Below, in pieces: positions 35,955 to 45,460 of a DNA stretch of 64,000 bases. Location: contig NZ_KN293978.2 of NCBI RefSeq assembly GCF_000768555.3, positions 248,001 through 312,000 of the forward strand, in the 5' to 3' direction. This stretch comes from Roseovarius mucosus DSM 17069. Its GTDB lineage: Bacteria > Pseudomonadota > Alphaproteobacteria > Rhodobacterales > Rhodobacteraceae. A program made the translations under genes and the position numbers. Positions within the stretch are counted from its first letter, which is position 1. Each line of letters starts with the position of its first letter. The notes below the pieces were generated by a model. That model was not told where the DNA came from, searched no databases, and was given only the letters and a program-made list of their open reading frames with translations.

Positions 35955-36530
35955 ATGCGTGCGGCGCTTGCCGGGGTGGGGCTGTGCCTTGGGTTGTCCC
36001 TTGGCGCGGCCTTTCCTGTGTCGGCGCAACAGATGGGCGTGATCCAGAGCGACGTACTGGTGATCGACCCTGAGCGCATGTTGCTGGAATCCGACTATGG
36101 CAAGCGTCTGCAGGCAGAAATCCAAGCCGAGCGGGATCGGCTGATCGCTTATAACGAAAAGGTCGCGCAAGAGTTGGAGGCGGAAGAGCAACGCCTGACA
36201 GCTCTGCGTAGCACGACGCCTGCCAATGAATTCCGAGAGTTGGCGGATGCGTTTGACCAACGAGTCGAGGAGCTGCGGTTGGAGAGCGAGCGTCTGTCAC
36301 GGGAGCTGGAACGGCGGCGCGAATTGATCCCCATCCAGTTCATGCGCGTGGTGCAGCCGGTGCTGACGGAATTGCTGAACGAGGCCAATGCAATGGTGAT
36401 GATTGATGGGCGGACGGTGATGCTGCATACCAGCGCGTCGGATGTCACCGAACTTGCCGTGCAACGGATCAACGCGAGGATCGGCGTGGGTCCCCTGACA
36501 CCAGACCAATCCGCCCCAACGAAAGACTAG
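35955..36530 (+). CDS. skp: Periplasmic chaperone Skp/OmpH family
   Basis: A 191-residue secreted protein with a signal peptide (about 1-23, ending VSAQQ), a short strand (IQSDVLVIDPERM), and a long coiled-coil (about 55-125, with repeated E/R/L heptads such as ERDRLIAYNEKVAQELEAEE and VEELRLESERLSRELERRRE) as in Skp. It captures unfolded outer-membrane proteins for BamA. It is directly downstream of bamA (two bases), the usual order. The identity is based on architecture and position more than on a sequence signature. Confidence 0.85.
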   Translation: MRAALAGVGLCLGLSLGAAFPVSAQQMGVIQSDVLVIDPERMLLESDYGKRLQAEIQAERDRLIAYNEKVAQELEAEEQRLTALRSTTPANEFRELADAFDQRVEELRLESERLSRELERRRELIPIQFMRVVQPVLTELLNEANAMVMIDGRTVMLHTSASDVTELAVQRINARIGVGPLTPDQSAPTKD

Positions 36531-36544
36531 GCAACGCAAGTAAT

Positions 36545-36585
36545 CTTGCCCCGTGCCGCGCGGATTGCTAGGCACAAGGGGCAAG
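36545..36585 (+). promoter_or_regulatory. Long hairpin in the fabZ leader
   Basis: CTTGCCCC and GTGCC (36545-36557) pair with GGCAC and GGGGCAAG (36571-36585) over 13 bases with an AA bulge at 36576-36577 and a 13-base loop. It fills most of the 74-base gap between skp and fabZ and ends eight bases before the fabZ ribosome binding site. There is no T run, so it is not an ordinary terminator. Confidence 0.5.
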
Positions 36586-36604
36586 GCACGTGAAAGGACA
36601 ACCC

Positions 36605-37069
36605 ATGACCGAGTCCCTCAAATCCGCAGATATACATCTGATCCAGCGGATCATCCCGCATCGCTACCCCTTTCTCTTGGTGGACAAGGTGGTGGATATC
36701 GACGGGTATCAATCGGCACGGGGCATCAAGAATGTGACGATGAACGAGCCGCATTTCCAAGGGCATTTTCCCGGCAAGCCAATTATGCCCGGCGTCACCA
36801 TCATCGAGGCGATGGCGCAGACCGCCGCCGTGATGGTAGGCGCGGCGCTTGAGATGCAGGACCGTAATATGCTGGTCTATTTCATGGCCATCGACAGCGC
36901 GAAATTTCGCCGAATGGTGGTACCGGGCGATGTCCTGGAAATGAAACTGCGCACGACGCGCGGCAAGCCGGGGGGCAAGGTGTGGAAGTTTTCGGGTCTT
37001 GCAGAGGTCGAAGGTGAACTCGCCGCAGAGGCCGAGTTCACCGCCATGATGGACCTGCCCAAAGCATAA
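36605..37069 (+). CDS. fabZ: 3-hydroxyacyl-[acyl-carrier-protein] dehydratase FabZ
   Basis: A 154-residue hot-dog-fold dehydratase of fatty acid synthesis. It has the FabZ sequence [17 protein letters not shown] (about 16-32) and the active-site run [24 protein letters not shown] (about 49-72) with catalytic His54 and Glu68. The ATG at 36605 has AAAGGA (36593-36598) before it; a GTG at 36590 is rejected. It follows bamA-skp as usual, but the usual lpxA next to it is missing. Confidence 0.96.
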   Translation: MTESLKSADIHLIQRIIPHRYPFLLVDKVVDIDGYQSARGIKNVTMNEPHFQGHFPGKPIMPGVTIIEAMAQTAAVMVGAALEMQDRNMLVYFMAIDSAKFRRMVVPGDVLEMKLRTTRGKPGGKVWKFSGLAEVEGELAAEAEFTAMMDLPKA

Positions 37070-37089
37070 GGGCGCGCCGGAGTGCGGTC

Positions 37090-37563
37090 TTACTTTGGCG
37101 TGGTGATTTCCTGGATCTTGGGCATCATTTCCGGCATCGCCTCTTGCAGGACGGCGGAGATCATCGGCTGCTGAATTTGCGCCAGTTGCGGCATCTTGCG
37201 CATGACAGCGCCGCCATGTTCAGACAGATAGAAATCACGCAGCGCGGTCAGCTCTTCGAGGGTCATGAGGTCAGCCATGACCTGATCCTGTTTGCGCATC
37301 ACATCAGTCAGAGGCTGTGTCAGGTGATCCAGAAAGAGCTTGTCGATTTGCATAATCTGCTCTTCGGACATCCGTTGGCGGTTGGCGGCCATTTGTTGAA
37401 TCATGGGTTGCCAGAGTTGGCGAATGAACTCTTGAATATCGGCATCGGTCATGGTCGCGTCGACATACTCTTTGGCAATGGCTACTCGCGCGGCGCGGTC
37501 GTCCTGTGCATGGACGGGGAAAGCAAGGCAGAGCGCAACCAAGGCGCCGGTGATAATCCGCAT
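37090..37563 (-). CDS. DUF2059-like secreted protein
   Basis: A 157-residue protein with a signal peptide (about 1-20, ending VHAQ). The rest is helical and matches the DUF2059 pattern: DADIQEFIRQLWQPMIQQMA, then LFLDHLTQPLTDVMRKQ, and TLEELTALRDFYLSEHGGAVMRKMPQL with the conserved F-Y ... G ... K-x-P segment. The start at 37563 gives the signal peptide; a longer in-frame start at 37605 is rejected. It faces fabZ convergently with a 20-base gap. Function unknown; DUF2059 proteins are generally periplasmic. Confidence 0.8.
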   Translation of the reverse strand: MRIITGALVALCLAFPVHAQDDRAARVAIAKEYVDATMTDADIQEFIRQLWQPMIQQMAANRQRMSEEQIMQIDKLFLDHLTQPLTDVMRKQDQVMADLMTLEELTALRDFYLSEHGGAVMRKMPQLAQIQQPMISAVLQEAMPEMMPKIQEITTPK

Positions 37564-37720
37564 GGGAGAAACTCCTGAGGGTGAAATGTCGTGTAACCCA
37601 AACACCTCTGCGCGGGGCTGTCAACGGGCCGCAGCCATATGGCTTGCACTGGGGGCGAGGGGTTGATATTTCCTGCGGACAAAACCCGATAGAATTAATC
37701 GGAAAGACCAAGAGGCCCCG

Positions 37721-38806
37721 GTGCAGACCCCAATTCCCCGGCTTGAAATCAAGAACCTGACGCGCCGCTATGATGGGCGGCATGTGGTTAATGACGTCTC
37801 GTTGCGGGTGATGCCGGGGCATGTGACCTGTCTGCTCGGGCCTTCGGGCTGTGGTAAATCCACGACGCTGCGGATGATCGCCGGGGTCGAGATGCAGGAT
37901 TCCGGCGAGATCTGGGTGGATGGCAATCTGGTATGCGACACGGTGTATCGCGTGCCCCCGGAGCGGCGGCATATCGGCCTGATGTTTCAGGATTTTGCGC
38001 TCTTTCCGCACCTGAGCGTGGCACAGAACGTCGCCTTTGGCCTCAGCGGGGACAAATCCGCCAAGATGGCGCGCGTGGGCGAGTTGCTCGAAAGGGTCGG
38101 CCTCTCGCGCTATCTCAATGCCTATCCGCACGAGCTTTCAGGGGGCGAGCAACAGCGTGTGGCGCTTGCCCGGGCGCTTGCGCCGCGTCCGGGCATCATG
38201 CTTATGGACGAGCCGTTCTCGGGCTTGGACAATCGCCTGCGCGATGGCATCCGTGACGAGACGCTTGAAATCCTGCGGGAACAGGATACGGCCGTCCTAT
38301 TGGTCACGCATGAGCCGGAAGAGGCGATGCGCATGGCCGATGAAATCGCACTGATGCGGAACGGACGGATCGTGCAGCAGGGCGCGCCCTACAACGTCTA
38401 CAATGCCCCTGTGGACCGCAGCGCCATGGCGTTCTTCTCGGAAATCAACGTGATCCGGGGGCGGGTGCGCGGATCGTTGGTCGATACGCCCTTTGGTCAG
38501 TTTCTAGCGCCCGGCGCCTATGAGGGTGCCGAGGTCGAGATCGTGATCCGGCCACAGCATATCAAGATCGACTTTGACCGGCACGGGCGCGGTCCCAACC
38601 CCACGCCGCAGGATGGCACCCCGGCACGCGGCGTGGTCGAGCGCGCGCGCTTCATGGGCTCCGAGAGCCTGGTCGAATTTCGTATGGATCACGACGGCTC
38701 GCTGCTCAAGGCGACCGTGCCCAATGTATTCCTGCCCAAAACGGGCAAGGCGCTCTGGCTGATGATCCGGCGCGATCGCTGTTTCCTCTTCCCCGTCAAG
38801 GGGTGA
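37721..38806 (+). CDS. ABC transporter ATP-binding protein, ferric-iron/spermidine type
   Basis: A 361-residue protein. The ATPase domain has Walker A GPSGCGKST (about 45-53), the Q loop MFQDFALFP, the signature LSGGEQQRVALARAL (about 139-153), Walker B IMLMDEPFSGLD, and the switch His in LLVTHEPEEAM. The C-terminal third (about 240-361) is a TOBE-like regulatory domain (IVIRPQHIKIDFD). It resembles ATPases of Fe3+ (FbpC/AfuC) and polyamine importers. The start codon is GTG. No permease or binding-protein gene is nearby, so it is an orphan here. It ends seven bases from the pyrG stop. Confidence 0.85.
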   Translation: MQTPIPRLEIKNLTRRYDGRHVVNDVSLRVMPGHVTCLLGPSGCGKSTTLRMIAGVEMQDSGEIWVDGNLVCDTVYRVPPERRHIGLMFQDFALFPHLSVAQNVAFGLSGDKSAKMARVGELLERVGLSRYLNAYPHELSGGEQQRVALARALAPRPGIMLMDEPFSGLDNRLRDGIRDETLEILREQDTAVLLVTHEPEEAMRMADEIALMRNGRIVQQGAPYNVYNAPVDRSAMAFFSEINVIRGRVRGSLVDTPFGQFLAPGAYEGAEVEIVIRPQHIKIDFDRHGRGPNPTPQDGTPARGVVERARFMGSESLVEFRMDHDGSLLKATVPNVFLPKTGKALWLMIRRDRCFLFPVKG

Positions 38807-38813
38807 CCCCACC

Positions 38814-40457
38814 TCAGACGAGGCGCGAGGTCGCAATTGCCGCGCGCACGAAATCGGCAAAGAGCGGATGCGGCGCGAAGGGTTTGGATTTCAGTTCCGG
38901 GTGATATTGCACGCCGATGAACCACGGGTGATCCGACCATTCCACGATCTCGGGCAGGCGTCCATCGGGCGACATGCCCGAGAAGGTCAGGCCGCAACCT
39001 TCGAGTTTCTCGCGATACTTGGTGTCCACCTCGTAGCGGTGGCGGTGACGCTCATCAATGGCAGTGCCGCCGTAAATCTCGGCCACACGGCTACCTTCCT
39101 TGAGCACGGCATCATAGGCCCCAAGACGCATGGTGCCGCCTTTGTCGTCGCTGACCTTGCGCTGCACCTTTTCGTTACCCTGCACCCATTCCTTGAGGTG
39201 ATAGACCACCGGCTCGAACCGGCGCTTGCCTGCCTCGTGGTCGAATTCTTCTGATCCGGCGTCTTTCATGCCGGCCACGTTGCGCGCGGCCTCAATCACG
39301 GCCATCTGCATGCCAAGGCAAATACCAAGGTAGGGGATTTTGCGGGTGCGGGCGAATTCTGCGGCCTTGATCTTGCCTTCGGTTCCGCGTTCGCCAAAAC
39401 CACCGGGCACGAGAATGGCGTGGAAGCCTTCGAGATGGGCGGCGGGATCTTCACGCTCGAAAATCTCGGCATCGACCCATTCCACGTTGACCTTGACCCG
39501 GTTGGCCATGCCGCCGTGAATGAGCGCCTCCTTGATCGACTTATAGGCATCCTCAAGCTGAACGTATTTCCCGACGATGGCGATATTGACCGCCCCATCG
39601 GTATTTTGGATACGATCCACGACATCGAGCCACACTGTCAGGTCCGGCTTTGGCGCGGGGCTGATCTGAAACACATCGAGCACGGCCTGATCCAGACCCT
39701 CGCGGTGATAGGCCAGCGGCGCCTCGTAAATCGACTTGAGATCATAGGCCGCGACAACATGCTCTTTGCGGACATTGCAGAAGAGGGCGATTTTCTCGCG
39801 TTCCTTGTCGGGGATCGGTTGTTCGGAGCGGCACACGAGGATGTCGGGGGCGATGCCGATGCTTTGGAGTTCCTTGACGCTGTGTTGCGTGGGCTTTGTC
39901 TTCAACTCGCCACTGGCGGCAAGATAGGGCAGAAGGGTGAGATGCATGAAGATGCACTGTCCGCGCGGGCGATCATGGCTGAACTGGCGGATCGCCTCAA
40001 AGAACGGCAGCCCCTCGATATCGCCCACGGTGCCGCCGATTTCACAGAGCATGAAATCGACCTCGTCTTCGCCAATGCTCAGGAACTCCTTGATTTCATT
40101 GGTGACATGCGGGACGACTTGAATGGTCTTGCCCAGATAGTCGCCGCGCCGCTCCTTTTCCAACACGTTGGAATAGATGCGCCCCGAACTGACCGAGTCG
40201 GTAATCCGCGCGGGAACTCCGGTGAAGCGCTCGTAATGGCCAAGATCGAGATCGGTTTCGGCCCCATCATCGGTGACGAACACCTCGCCATGTTCAAAGG
40301 GCGACATCGTCCCGGGATCGACGTTGAGATAGGGATCAAGCTTGCGCAGTCGCACCGAGAACCCGCGTGCCTGCAACAGCGCCCCGAGCGCCGCCGAGGC
40401 TAGTCCCTTGCCGAGCGAGGATACAACGCCGCCAGTGATGAAAATATATCGTGCCAT
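38814..40457 (-). CDS. pyrG: CTP synthase
   Basis: A 547-residue enzyme that makes CTP from UTP with ATP and glutamine. The N-terminal synthetase domain has [18 protein letters not shown] (P-loop, 2-19) and [19 protein letters not shown]; the C-terminal glutamine amidotransferase has [16 protein letters not shown] (nucleophile Cys at about 380) and the His/Glu pair near [10 protein letters not shown]. The start at 40457 is the family start. It follows secG on the same strand after 167 bases that carry an inverted repeat with two TTGCGCAA cores. Confidence 0.97.
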   Translation of the reverse strand: MARYIFITGGVVSSLGKGLASAALGALLQARGFSVRLRKLDPYLNVDPGTMSPFEHGEVFVTDDGAETDLDLGHYERFTGVPARITDSVSSGRIYSNVLEKERRGDYLGKTIQVVPHVTNEIKEFLSIGEDEVDFMLCEIGGTVGDIEGLPFFEAIRQFSHDRPRGQCIFMHLTLLPYLAASGELKTKPTQHSVKELQSIGIAPDILVCRSEQPIPDKEREKIALFCNVRKEHVVAAYDLKSIYEAPLAYHREGLDQAVLDVFQISPAPKPDLTVWLDVVDRIQNTDGAVNIAIVGKYVQLEDAYKSIKEALIHGGMANRVKVNVEWVDAEIFEREDPAAHLEGFHAILVPGGFGERGTEGKIKAAEFARTRKIPYLGICLGMQMAVIEAARNVAGMKDAGSEEFDHEAGKRRFEPVVYHLKEWVQGNEKVQRKVSDDKGGTMRLGAYDAVLKEGSRVAEIYGGTAIDERHRHRYEVDTKYREKLEGCGLTFSGMSPDGRLPEIVEWSDHPWFIGVQYHPELKSKPFAPHPLFADFVRAAIATSRLV

Positions 40458-40561
40458 GCGTTGAGGCCCCCGTGATCTCGTGTGTTTTATGGACGGTCTA
40501 AAACCCAGCGATGGCCCAAAGACCACCCTGCCACGGGATTTAACCTCTACAGGATTCGCGA

Positions 40562-40601
40562 GGATTGCGCAAGCCAACCGCTAGATGATGTTGCGCAATC
40601 C
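40562..40601. promoter_or_regulatory. Inverted repeat with two TTGCGCAA cores, between secG and pyrG
   Basis: GGATTGCGCAA (40562-40572) and TTGCGCAATCC (40591-40601) are perfect reverse complements over 11 bases, 18 bases apart. Each arm also contains the self-palindrome TTGCGCAA, with centres 26 bases apart. It can act either as a pair of operator sites for pyrG or as a hairpin ending secG; no T run follows on the reverse strand. Confidence 0.5.
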
Positions 40602-40624
40602 CAAAGCGCGCTCAAAGAATTGTG

Positions 40625-40987
40625 TCAGTCCGCTGTCGGCGTGAGGGGGGCCGTGTCACCTGCGGCCGGTGGCATCAGGGTCTCGACATCGGGCAGCGCG
40701 GGCGTCGATGTCTCGGCGGGGGGCGGTGCATCGGTCAGACGGTCGAGAACCGAGACCCCGGCCGCGTTCTGTGCGGCGATGATTGTCAGCGTGATCGAGG
40801 TCACGATAAAGGCCGCGGCCAGAATCCATGTCATCTTGCCTAGCGCCGTGGCTGCCGCGCGGCCCGTCATGGCCCCGCCACCGCCGCCACCCATGCCAAG
40901 CCCGCCACCTTCGGAGCGTTGCAGCAGCACCACGCCGATGAGGGCGAGTGCCAGAAGAAGATGGATGGTCAGAACGACATTTTCCAT
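40625..40987 (-). CDS. secG: Preprotein translocase subunit SecG
   Basis: A 120-residue inner-membrane subunit of the Sec translocon. It has the two helices of SecG (about 1-22 and 52-72) joined by the conserved glycine-rich segment LLQRSEGGGLGMGGGGGG, then a Pro/Ala/Thr-rich tail (about 85-120) which is common in alphaproteobacteria. The gene stands upstream of pyrG on the reverse strand, as in many alphaproteobacteria. The promoter would lie in the 203-base gap shared with divergent purA. Confidence 0.93.
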   Translation of the reverse strand: MENVVLTIHLLLALALIGVVLLQRSEGGGLGMGGGGGGAMTGRAAATALGKMTWILAAAFIVTSITLTIIAAQNAAGVSVLDRLTDAPPPAETSTPALPDVETLMPPAAGDTAPLTPTAD

Positions 40988-41190
40988 GGAAGAGGGAGCC
41001 TATGCTTATGTCTCGATCTGCCGCTATCTATGCAATTCTGCGCCCGCCCGCAACCCGACAATCGGCCACTGACTGCCAATTCGGGGAATGCAGGGGTGTC
41101 TCTGGGGGTTGAGGTGAATTAGATGTTTCACCCGGCGCATCCCCCCGTTATACCGGCGCGCGGTTTGGACCAAATGCCGAGGGGTAAATC

Positions 41191-42486
41191 ATGGCAAATG
41201 TCGTCGTCGTCGGGGCCCAATGGGGAGACGAGGGAAAAGGCAAGATCGTCGATTGGCTGAGCGAACGCGCCGATGTGATCGCGCGCTTTCAAGGTGGCCA
41301 TAACGCGGGCCATACTCTTGTCATCGACGGCAAGGTCTACAAGCTCAATGCCCTGCCTTCGGGCGTGGTGCGAGGCGGCAAGCTGAGCGTGATCGGCAAT
41401 GGCGTGGTGCTGGACCCCTGGCATCTGGTCAAAGAAATTGCCTCGATCCGCGAGCAAGGGGTAACGATCACGCCCGAGACGTTGATGATCGCAGAGAATA
41501 CACCGCTCATTCTGCCGATTCATGGTGAGTTGGACCGCGCCCGTGAAGAAGCGGCAAGCAAAGGCACCAAGATTGGCACCACCGGGCGCGGCATCGGACC
41601 TGCCTATGAGGACAAGGTTGGGCGTCGTTCGGTCCGGGTGGCGGATCTGGCGGATGAGGCCACGCTTATCGCGCGGGTTGATCGCGCACTTCAGCATCAC
41701 GATCCGTTGCGGCGTGGACTTGGCATCGTGCCGGTCGATCGTGAGGTACTGATTGCACAGTTGAAAGAGATTGCGCCACAGATCCTGCCGTATGCCGCCC
41801 CAGTGTGGAAGGTGCTGAACGAGCAGCGCCGCGCAGGCAAGCGGATTCTCTTCGAGGGCGCGCAAGGGGCGCTTCTCGATATTGATTTCGGGACTTATCC
41901 TTTTGTCACTTCATCCAATGTGATCGCCGGTCAGGCGGCCACGGGCGTGGGCCTTGGACCGGGGGCGATTGATTACGTGCTGGGCATCGTCAAGGCCTAT
42001 ACCACGCGGGTGGGTGAGGGGCCGTTTCCCACCGAACTGCTCGATGACGATGGTCAACGTCTTGGCGAGCGCGGGCATGAATTCGGGACGGTGACAGGGC
42101 GCAAGCGGCGTTGCGGCTGGTTCGATGCCTGTCTCGTGCGCCAGACCTGCGTCACGTCGGGGGTTACGGGGATCGCCCTGACCAAACTCGATGTGCTGGA
42201 CGGGTTCGAAACGCTCAAGATCTGCGTCGGGTATGATCTCGACGGCACGCGGCTGGATTACCTGCCAACCGCCGCCGATAGCCAAGCGCGCTGCACGCCG
42301 ATTTACGAGGAATTGCCCGGTTGGTCGCAATCGACCGAGGGGGCGCGCAGTTGGGCCGATCTGCCCGCCGAGGCCATCAAATATGTGCGCCGCGTCGAAG
42401 AGTTGATCGACTGTCCGGTCGCGCTACTCTCTACCTCACCCGAGCGCGAGGATACGATCCTCGTGACAGACCCTTTCGCGGATTGA
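41191..42486 (+). CDS. purA: Adenylosuccinate synthetase
   Basis: A 431-residue enzyme that joins IMP and aspartate with GTP on the way to AMP. It has [19 protein letters not shown] (P-loop with catalytic Asp13, about 4-22), [11 protein letters not shown] (catalytic His about 41), [15 protein letters not shown], and [22 protein letters not shown] (about 222-243), with [14 protein letters not shown] near the C-terminal third. Length is standard. It is followed by a DUF2842 gene after nine bases, the pair ending at a strong terminator. Confidence 0.97.
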   Translation: MANVVVVGAQWGDEGKGKIVDWLSERADVIARFQGGHNAGHTLVIDGKVYKLNALPSGVVRGGKLSVIGNGVVLDPWHLVKEIASIREQGVTITPETLMIAENTPLILPIHGELDRAREEAASKGTKIGTTGRGIGPAYEDKVGRRSVRVADLADEATLIARVDRALQHHDPLRRGLGIVPVDREVLIAQLKEIAPQILPYAAPVWKVLNEQRRAGKRILFEGAQGALLDIDFGTYPFVTSSNVIAGQAATGVGLGPGAIDYVLGIVKAYTTRVGEGPFPTELLDDDGQRLGERGHEFGTVTGRKRRCGWFDACLVRQTCVTSGVTGIALTKLDVLDGFETLKICVGYDLDGTRLDYLPTAADSQARCTPIYEELPGWSQSTEGARSWADLPAEAIKYVRRVEELIDCPVALLSTSPEREDTILVTDPFAD

Positions 42487-42495
42487 GGAGGATCG

Positions 42496-42720
42496 ATGCC
42501 ACTCAGTTACAAGGCCCGGAAACGCTGGTCGTTGGTGGTGTTGCTGGTGGGTTTGCCCGCCTATGTGGTGGTGGCGGTCAGCCTTGTGAACTGGATGGAT
42601 CGCCCGTCAATCTGGGTGGAATTGCTGATCTATGTCGGGCTTGGTTTTCTTTGGATCTTGCCGCTCAAGCGCGTGTTCATCGGCGTGGGGCAACCTGATC
42701 CGGATGCGCCCGAAGACTGA
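42496..42720 (+). CDS. DUF2842 small membrane protein
   Basis: A 74-residue protein with two membrane segments (about 10-31 and 38-58) separated by a short loop with WMDRPSIWVELL, and the C-terminal WILPLKRVFIGVGQPDP. This is the DUF2842 pattern of alphaproteobacteria. It is translated directly after purA and ends before the terminator at 42758. Function unknown. Confidence 0.85.
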   Translation: MPLSYKARKRWSLVVLLVGLPAYVVVAVSLVNWMDRPSIWVELLIYVGLGFLWILPLKRVFIGVGQPDPDAPED

Positions 42721-42757
42721 CGCGACCTTTTCAACGTTCTGCGAATACTTGAAACAC

Positions 42758-42793
42758 CGGCGTCTGCACCTCTGAGCAGACGCCGTTTTTCTT
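42758..42793 (+). terminator. Rho-independent terminator after purA-DUF2842
   Basis: A perfect 10-bp stem (CGGCGTCTGC with GCAGACGCCG), an 8-base loop and a T-rich tail TTTTTCTT. It lies 37 bases after the DUF2842 stop and just before the convergent end of the FAD oxidoreductase gene. Confidence 0.95.
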
Positions 42794-42798
42794 CTGTT

Positions 42799-45207
42799 TC
42801 AGCCGCGCATCCGTTCGCCGTCCACGTCAAAAAGCGCCTCGGTGAGCATTTTTGCAGGGCGTTTGTGCCCGAGGATTTCGATTTCCGCTTCAAGCCCGGC
42901 TTGGGCTGTCTCGGACGGGATGAGGGCCAAGGCGGTGGATTTGCTCGCGTGGTGCGAATAGCCCCCCGAGGTGCAGAACCCGCGCACCTCATCCCCGATC
43001 CAGACCGGTTCGTATCCGTTCACATCTGCGTCCGCTGCATCCACCTCGAAGGCCACCAGTTTGCGCGCGGCTCCTTTGGCGCGCTCGGCCTCTGCCGCTG
43101 CGCGTCCGATGAAATCAGCGTTCTTGGTAAAGCTGATAAAGCGGTCCATGCCGGTCTCGCCGGGGGTGTAATCGGGCGAAAACTCGTTGAGCCATGAGCC
43201 AAAGAAGCGATCAAGTCGCAGGGACATCATCGCGCGCATCCCAAAGGGTTTCATCCCGTGCTCTTGCCCCGTCGACCAGAGCACATCCCAAAGCGCGCGT
43301 TGCGCCATCGGGTCGCAGAAGATCTCATAACCCAGATCACCGGTGTAGCTGACGCGCTGCACGAGGCAATCGACCATGCCAATGGTCGCGTGGCGCACAT
43401 CCATGAAGCGCATCTCGTCCAGCGCATCACGGGTGCAGGCCATGAGCACGTCGCGTGCGCGCGGGCCTGCAATCTGAAATCCGTTCAGCCGATCAGAGAT
43501 GTTCTCGACGCGCACGCCCGCCGCCTCGTTCTGGGCGAACCAACGCATATGCACCGCCTGCGCGCCATAAGAAGCGGTAAGTTGAAAGGTTTCGTCATTG
43601 AGGCAAGATACTGTGAAATCGCCCCAGAGCCGTCCCTTGGGCGAGAGCATTGGTGTGAGCGAGAGGCGCCCCGGCTTGGGGATGCGCCCCGCCATGATCC
43701 GGTCGAGCCATGCGCGCGCATTCGGCCCGGTGACGAGGTATTTGCCGAAGTTATGCACTTCGTTGATGCCTACGGCCTCGCGCACGGCGCGGACCTCGCG
43801 CGCGGTTGCCTCCCATGCGTTGGAACGGCGGAAGCTTGGCGTCTCGTAGCGCGGCTCGTCGCCTTGCGCGAAGTAATTGACCACCTCCAGCCCATATTGC
43901 GCGCCCCAGACCGCGCCCATTTTGTCGAACACGTCATACATCGGCGTCTGGCGGAAGGGGCGGGCGGCGGGCAGTTCTTCGTTCGGATATGAGACAGAAA
44001 AGCGTTTCTGATAGTTCTCGATCACCTTGGGGCGTGTATAGCCCGGCGTGATCCAGTCGCCAAAGCGCGCCACGTCCATCGCGGTCACGTCACGTTCGCA
44101 TTCTCCCTCGATCATCCACTGCGCCAGCATGAGGCCCACGCCGCCCCCCTGCGAGAAGCCCGCCATGACACCACAGGCTGACCAATAGCCGCGCAGGCCG
44201 GGAATGGGGCCGACCAGCGGATTGCCGTCGGGGGCAAAGGTGAAGGGGCCATGGATGACCGATTTGACGCCCGCCTTTTCGAGCACGGGAAAGCGGCGGT
44301 AGGCGAATTCGATGCTGGCCTCGATCTTGTCGAGGTTGTCGGGCAGAAGCTCATGACCGAAATCCCAAGGCGTGCCATCGACTGCCCATGGCTTGCAGGG
44401 CTGTTCATAGAAGCCGATACAGAGCCCGCGCCCTTCTTGGCGCAGATAGCTTTCGCCGGCCGGGTCCATGACATGCGGGTGCTCGGTATCGCGCGTGTAG
44501 ATTTCGGGAATTTCGTCGGTGACGATATACTGATGCTCCATCGGGTGCAGCGGCAGGTAGACGCCCGCCATCGCCCCCACTTCACGGGCCCAGAGACCGC
44601 CCGCGTTGACCACATGCTCGGTGTGGATGGTGCCCTTGTCCGTCACCACATCCCAGGTACCATCGGCGCGCTGCTTGGTCTCTTTCACCATGCAATGCGT
44701 CTCGATGCTGGCCCCGCCCATGCGCGCGGCCTTGGCATAGGCATGGGTGGTGCCGGAGGGGTCAAGATGGCCGTCGAGCGGATCGTAGAGCCCGCCGATG
44801 ATCCCGTCGATATTCGTCACCGGCGCGATTTTCGCGATTTCTTCAGGTGTCACGATATGGGTGTCGAGGCCCATGTAGCGATGCTTGGCGCGCTCGGCCA
44901 AGAGCATGTCGAACCGGTCGCGATTGTCCGCGAGCGTGACCCCGCCGACGTGATGCAGCCCACAGGACATGCCGGTGATCTCTTCCAACTCCTTGTAGAG
45001 CCGGATCGTATAGCCCTGAAGAGCCGCCATGTTGGTGTCGCCGTTGAGCGTGTGAAACCCGCCCGCCGCGTGCCAAGTCGAGCCGGAGGTCAACTCCGAG
45101 CGCTCCAGCAGCATGACATCCGACCAGCCCAGTTTGGTCAGGTGATAGAGCACGGAACAGCCGACGACACCGCCGCCGATCACAACCACACGGGTGCTGG
45201 TTTTCAT
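42799..45207 (-). CDS. GcvT-type FAD oxidoreductase (dimethylglycine/sarcosine dehydrogenase-like)
   Basis: An 802-residue protein in four parts: an N-terminal FAD-binding DAO domain (VVVIGGGVVGCSVLYHLTKLGW, dinucleotide fold, residues 7-28; TSGSTWHAAGGFH, where family enzymes attach FAD to His), a central FAO-type domain, and a C-terminal GcvT pair that binds folate (RVSYTGDLGYEIF, MRAMMSLRLDRFFGSWLNEFSPDYTP). Such enzymes strip methyl groups from N-methylated glycines such as dimethylglycine from betaine, passing formaldehyde to tetrahydrofolate. The start at 45207 has AGGGAG before it; a further upstream in-frame ATG is rejected. A homologue on the other strand lies beyond the small Cys-rich gene. 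Confidence 0.88.
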   Translation of the reverse strand: MKTSTRVVVIGGGVVGCSVLYHLTKLGWSDVMLLERSELTSGSTWHAAGGFHTLNGDTNMAALQGYTIRLYKELEEITGMSCGLHHVGGVTLADNRDRFDMLLAERAKHRYMGLDTHIVTPEEIAKIAPVTNIDGIIGGLYDPLDGHLDPSGTTHAYAKAARMGGASIETHCMVKETKQRADGTWDVVTDKGTIHTEHVVNAGGLWAREVGAMAGVYLPLHPMEHQYIVTDEIPEIYTRDTEHPHVMDPAGESYLRQEGRGLCIGFYEQPCKPWAVDGTPWDFGHELLPDNLDKIEASIEFAYRRFPVLEKAGVKSVIHGPFTFAPDGNPLVGPIPGLRGYWSACGVMAGFSQGGGVGLMLAQWMIEGECERDVTAMDVARFGDWITPGYTRPKVIENYQKRFSVSYPNEELPAARPFRQTPMYDVFDKMGAVWGAQYGLEVVNYFAQGDEPRYETPSFRRSNAWEATAREVRAVREAVGINEVHNFGKYLVTGPNARAWLDRIMAGRIPKPGRLSLTPMLSPKGRLWGDFTVSCLNDETFQLTASYGAQAVHMRWFAQNEAAGVRVENISDRLNGFQIAGPRARDVLMACTRDALDEMRFMDVRHATIGMVDCLVQRVSYTGDLGYEIFCDPMAQRALWDVLWSTGQEHGMKPFGMRAMMSLRLDRFFGSWLNEFSPDYTPGETGMDRFISFTKNADFIGRAAAEAERAKGAARKLVAFEVDAADADVNGYEPVWIGDEVRGFCTSGGYSHHASKSTALALIPSETAQAGLEAEIEILGHKRPAKMLTEALFDVDGERMRG

Positions 45208-45374
45208 TTTGGAACTCCCTGAGATTTTGCCAGAGCCTGCCAGTGGCGCAGGAAAGATCATGTCTGTCAGCGACAATCTCTGACGTATTTGGATTTCGCT
45301 TCGCGCGGTTTGGCTTGGTGATTGGGTGTCCCTGAGCGAATTAATATTATAAAAAACAACCTAAGGACGAATCA

Positions 45375-45403
45375 TTGAACCAATATTGCTCTTAAAGTAT
45401 AAG
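45375..45403 (+). promoter_or_regulatory. Promoter of the Cys-patterned protein gene
   Basis: TTGAAC (45375-45380), a 17-base spacer, and TATAAG (45398-45403), one base off the ideal -10. It lies in the most AT-rich stretch of the window (about 45335-45440), 58 bases before the start at 45461, whose ribosome binding site is a full AAGGAGG (45446-45452). This suggests strong expression. Confidence 0.7.
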
Positions 45404-45460
45404 GTTATTGCCTGCGCTATTTTGCAGGTGTGCTTTAATTTATCCAAGGAGGCCTTTGAA

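Noticed and set aside
41125..41154. TATACC as a -10 box for purA
   Set aside because: No acceptable -35 at 16-18 bases upstream; left unannotated.
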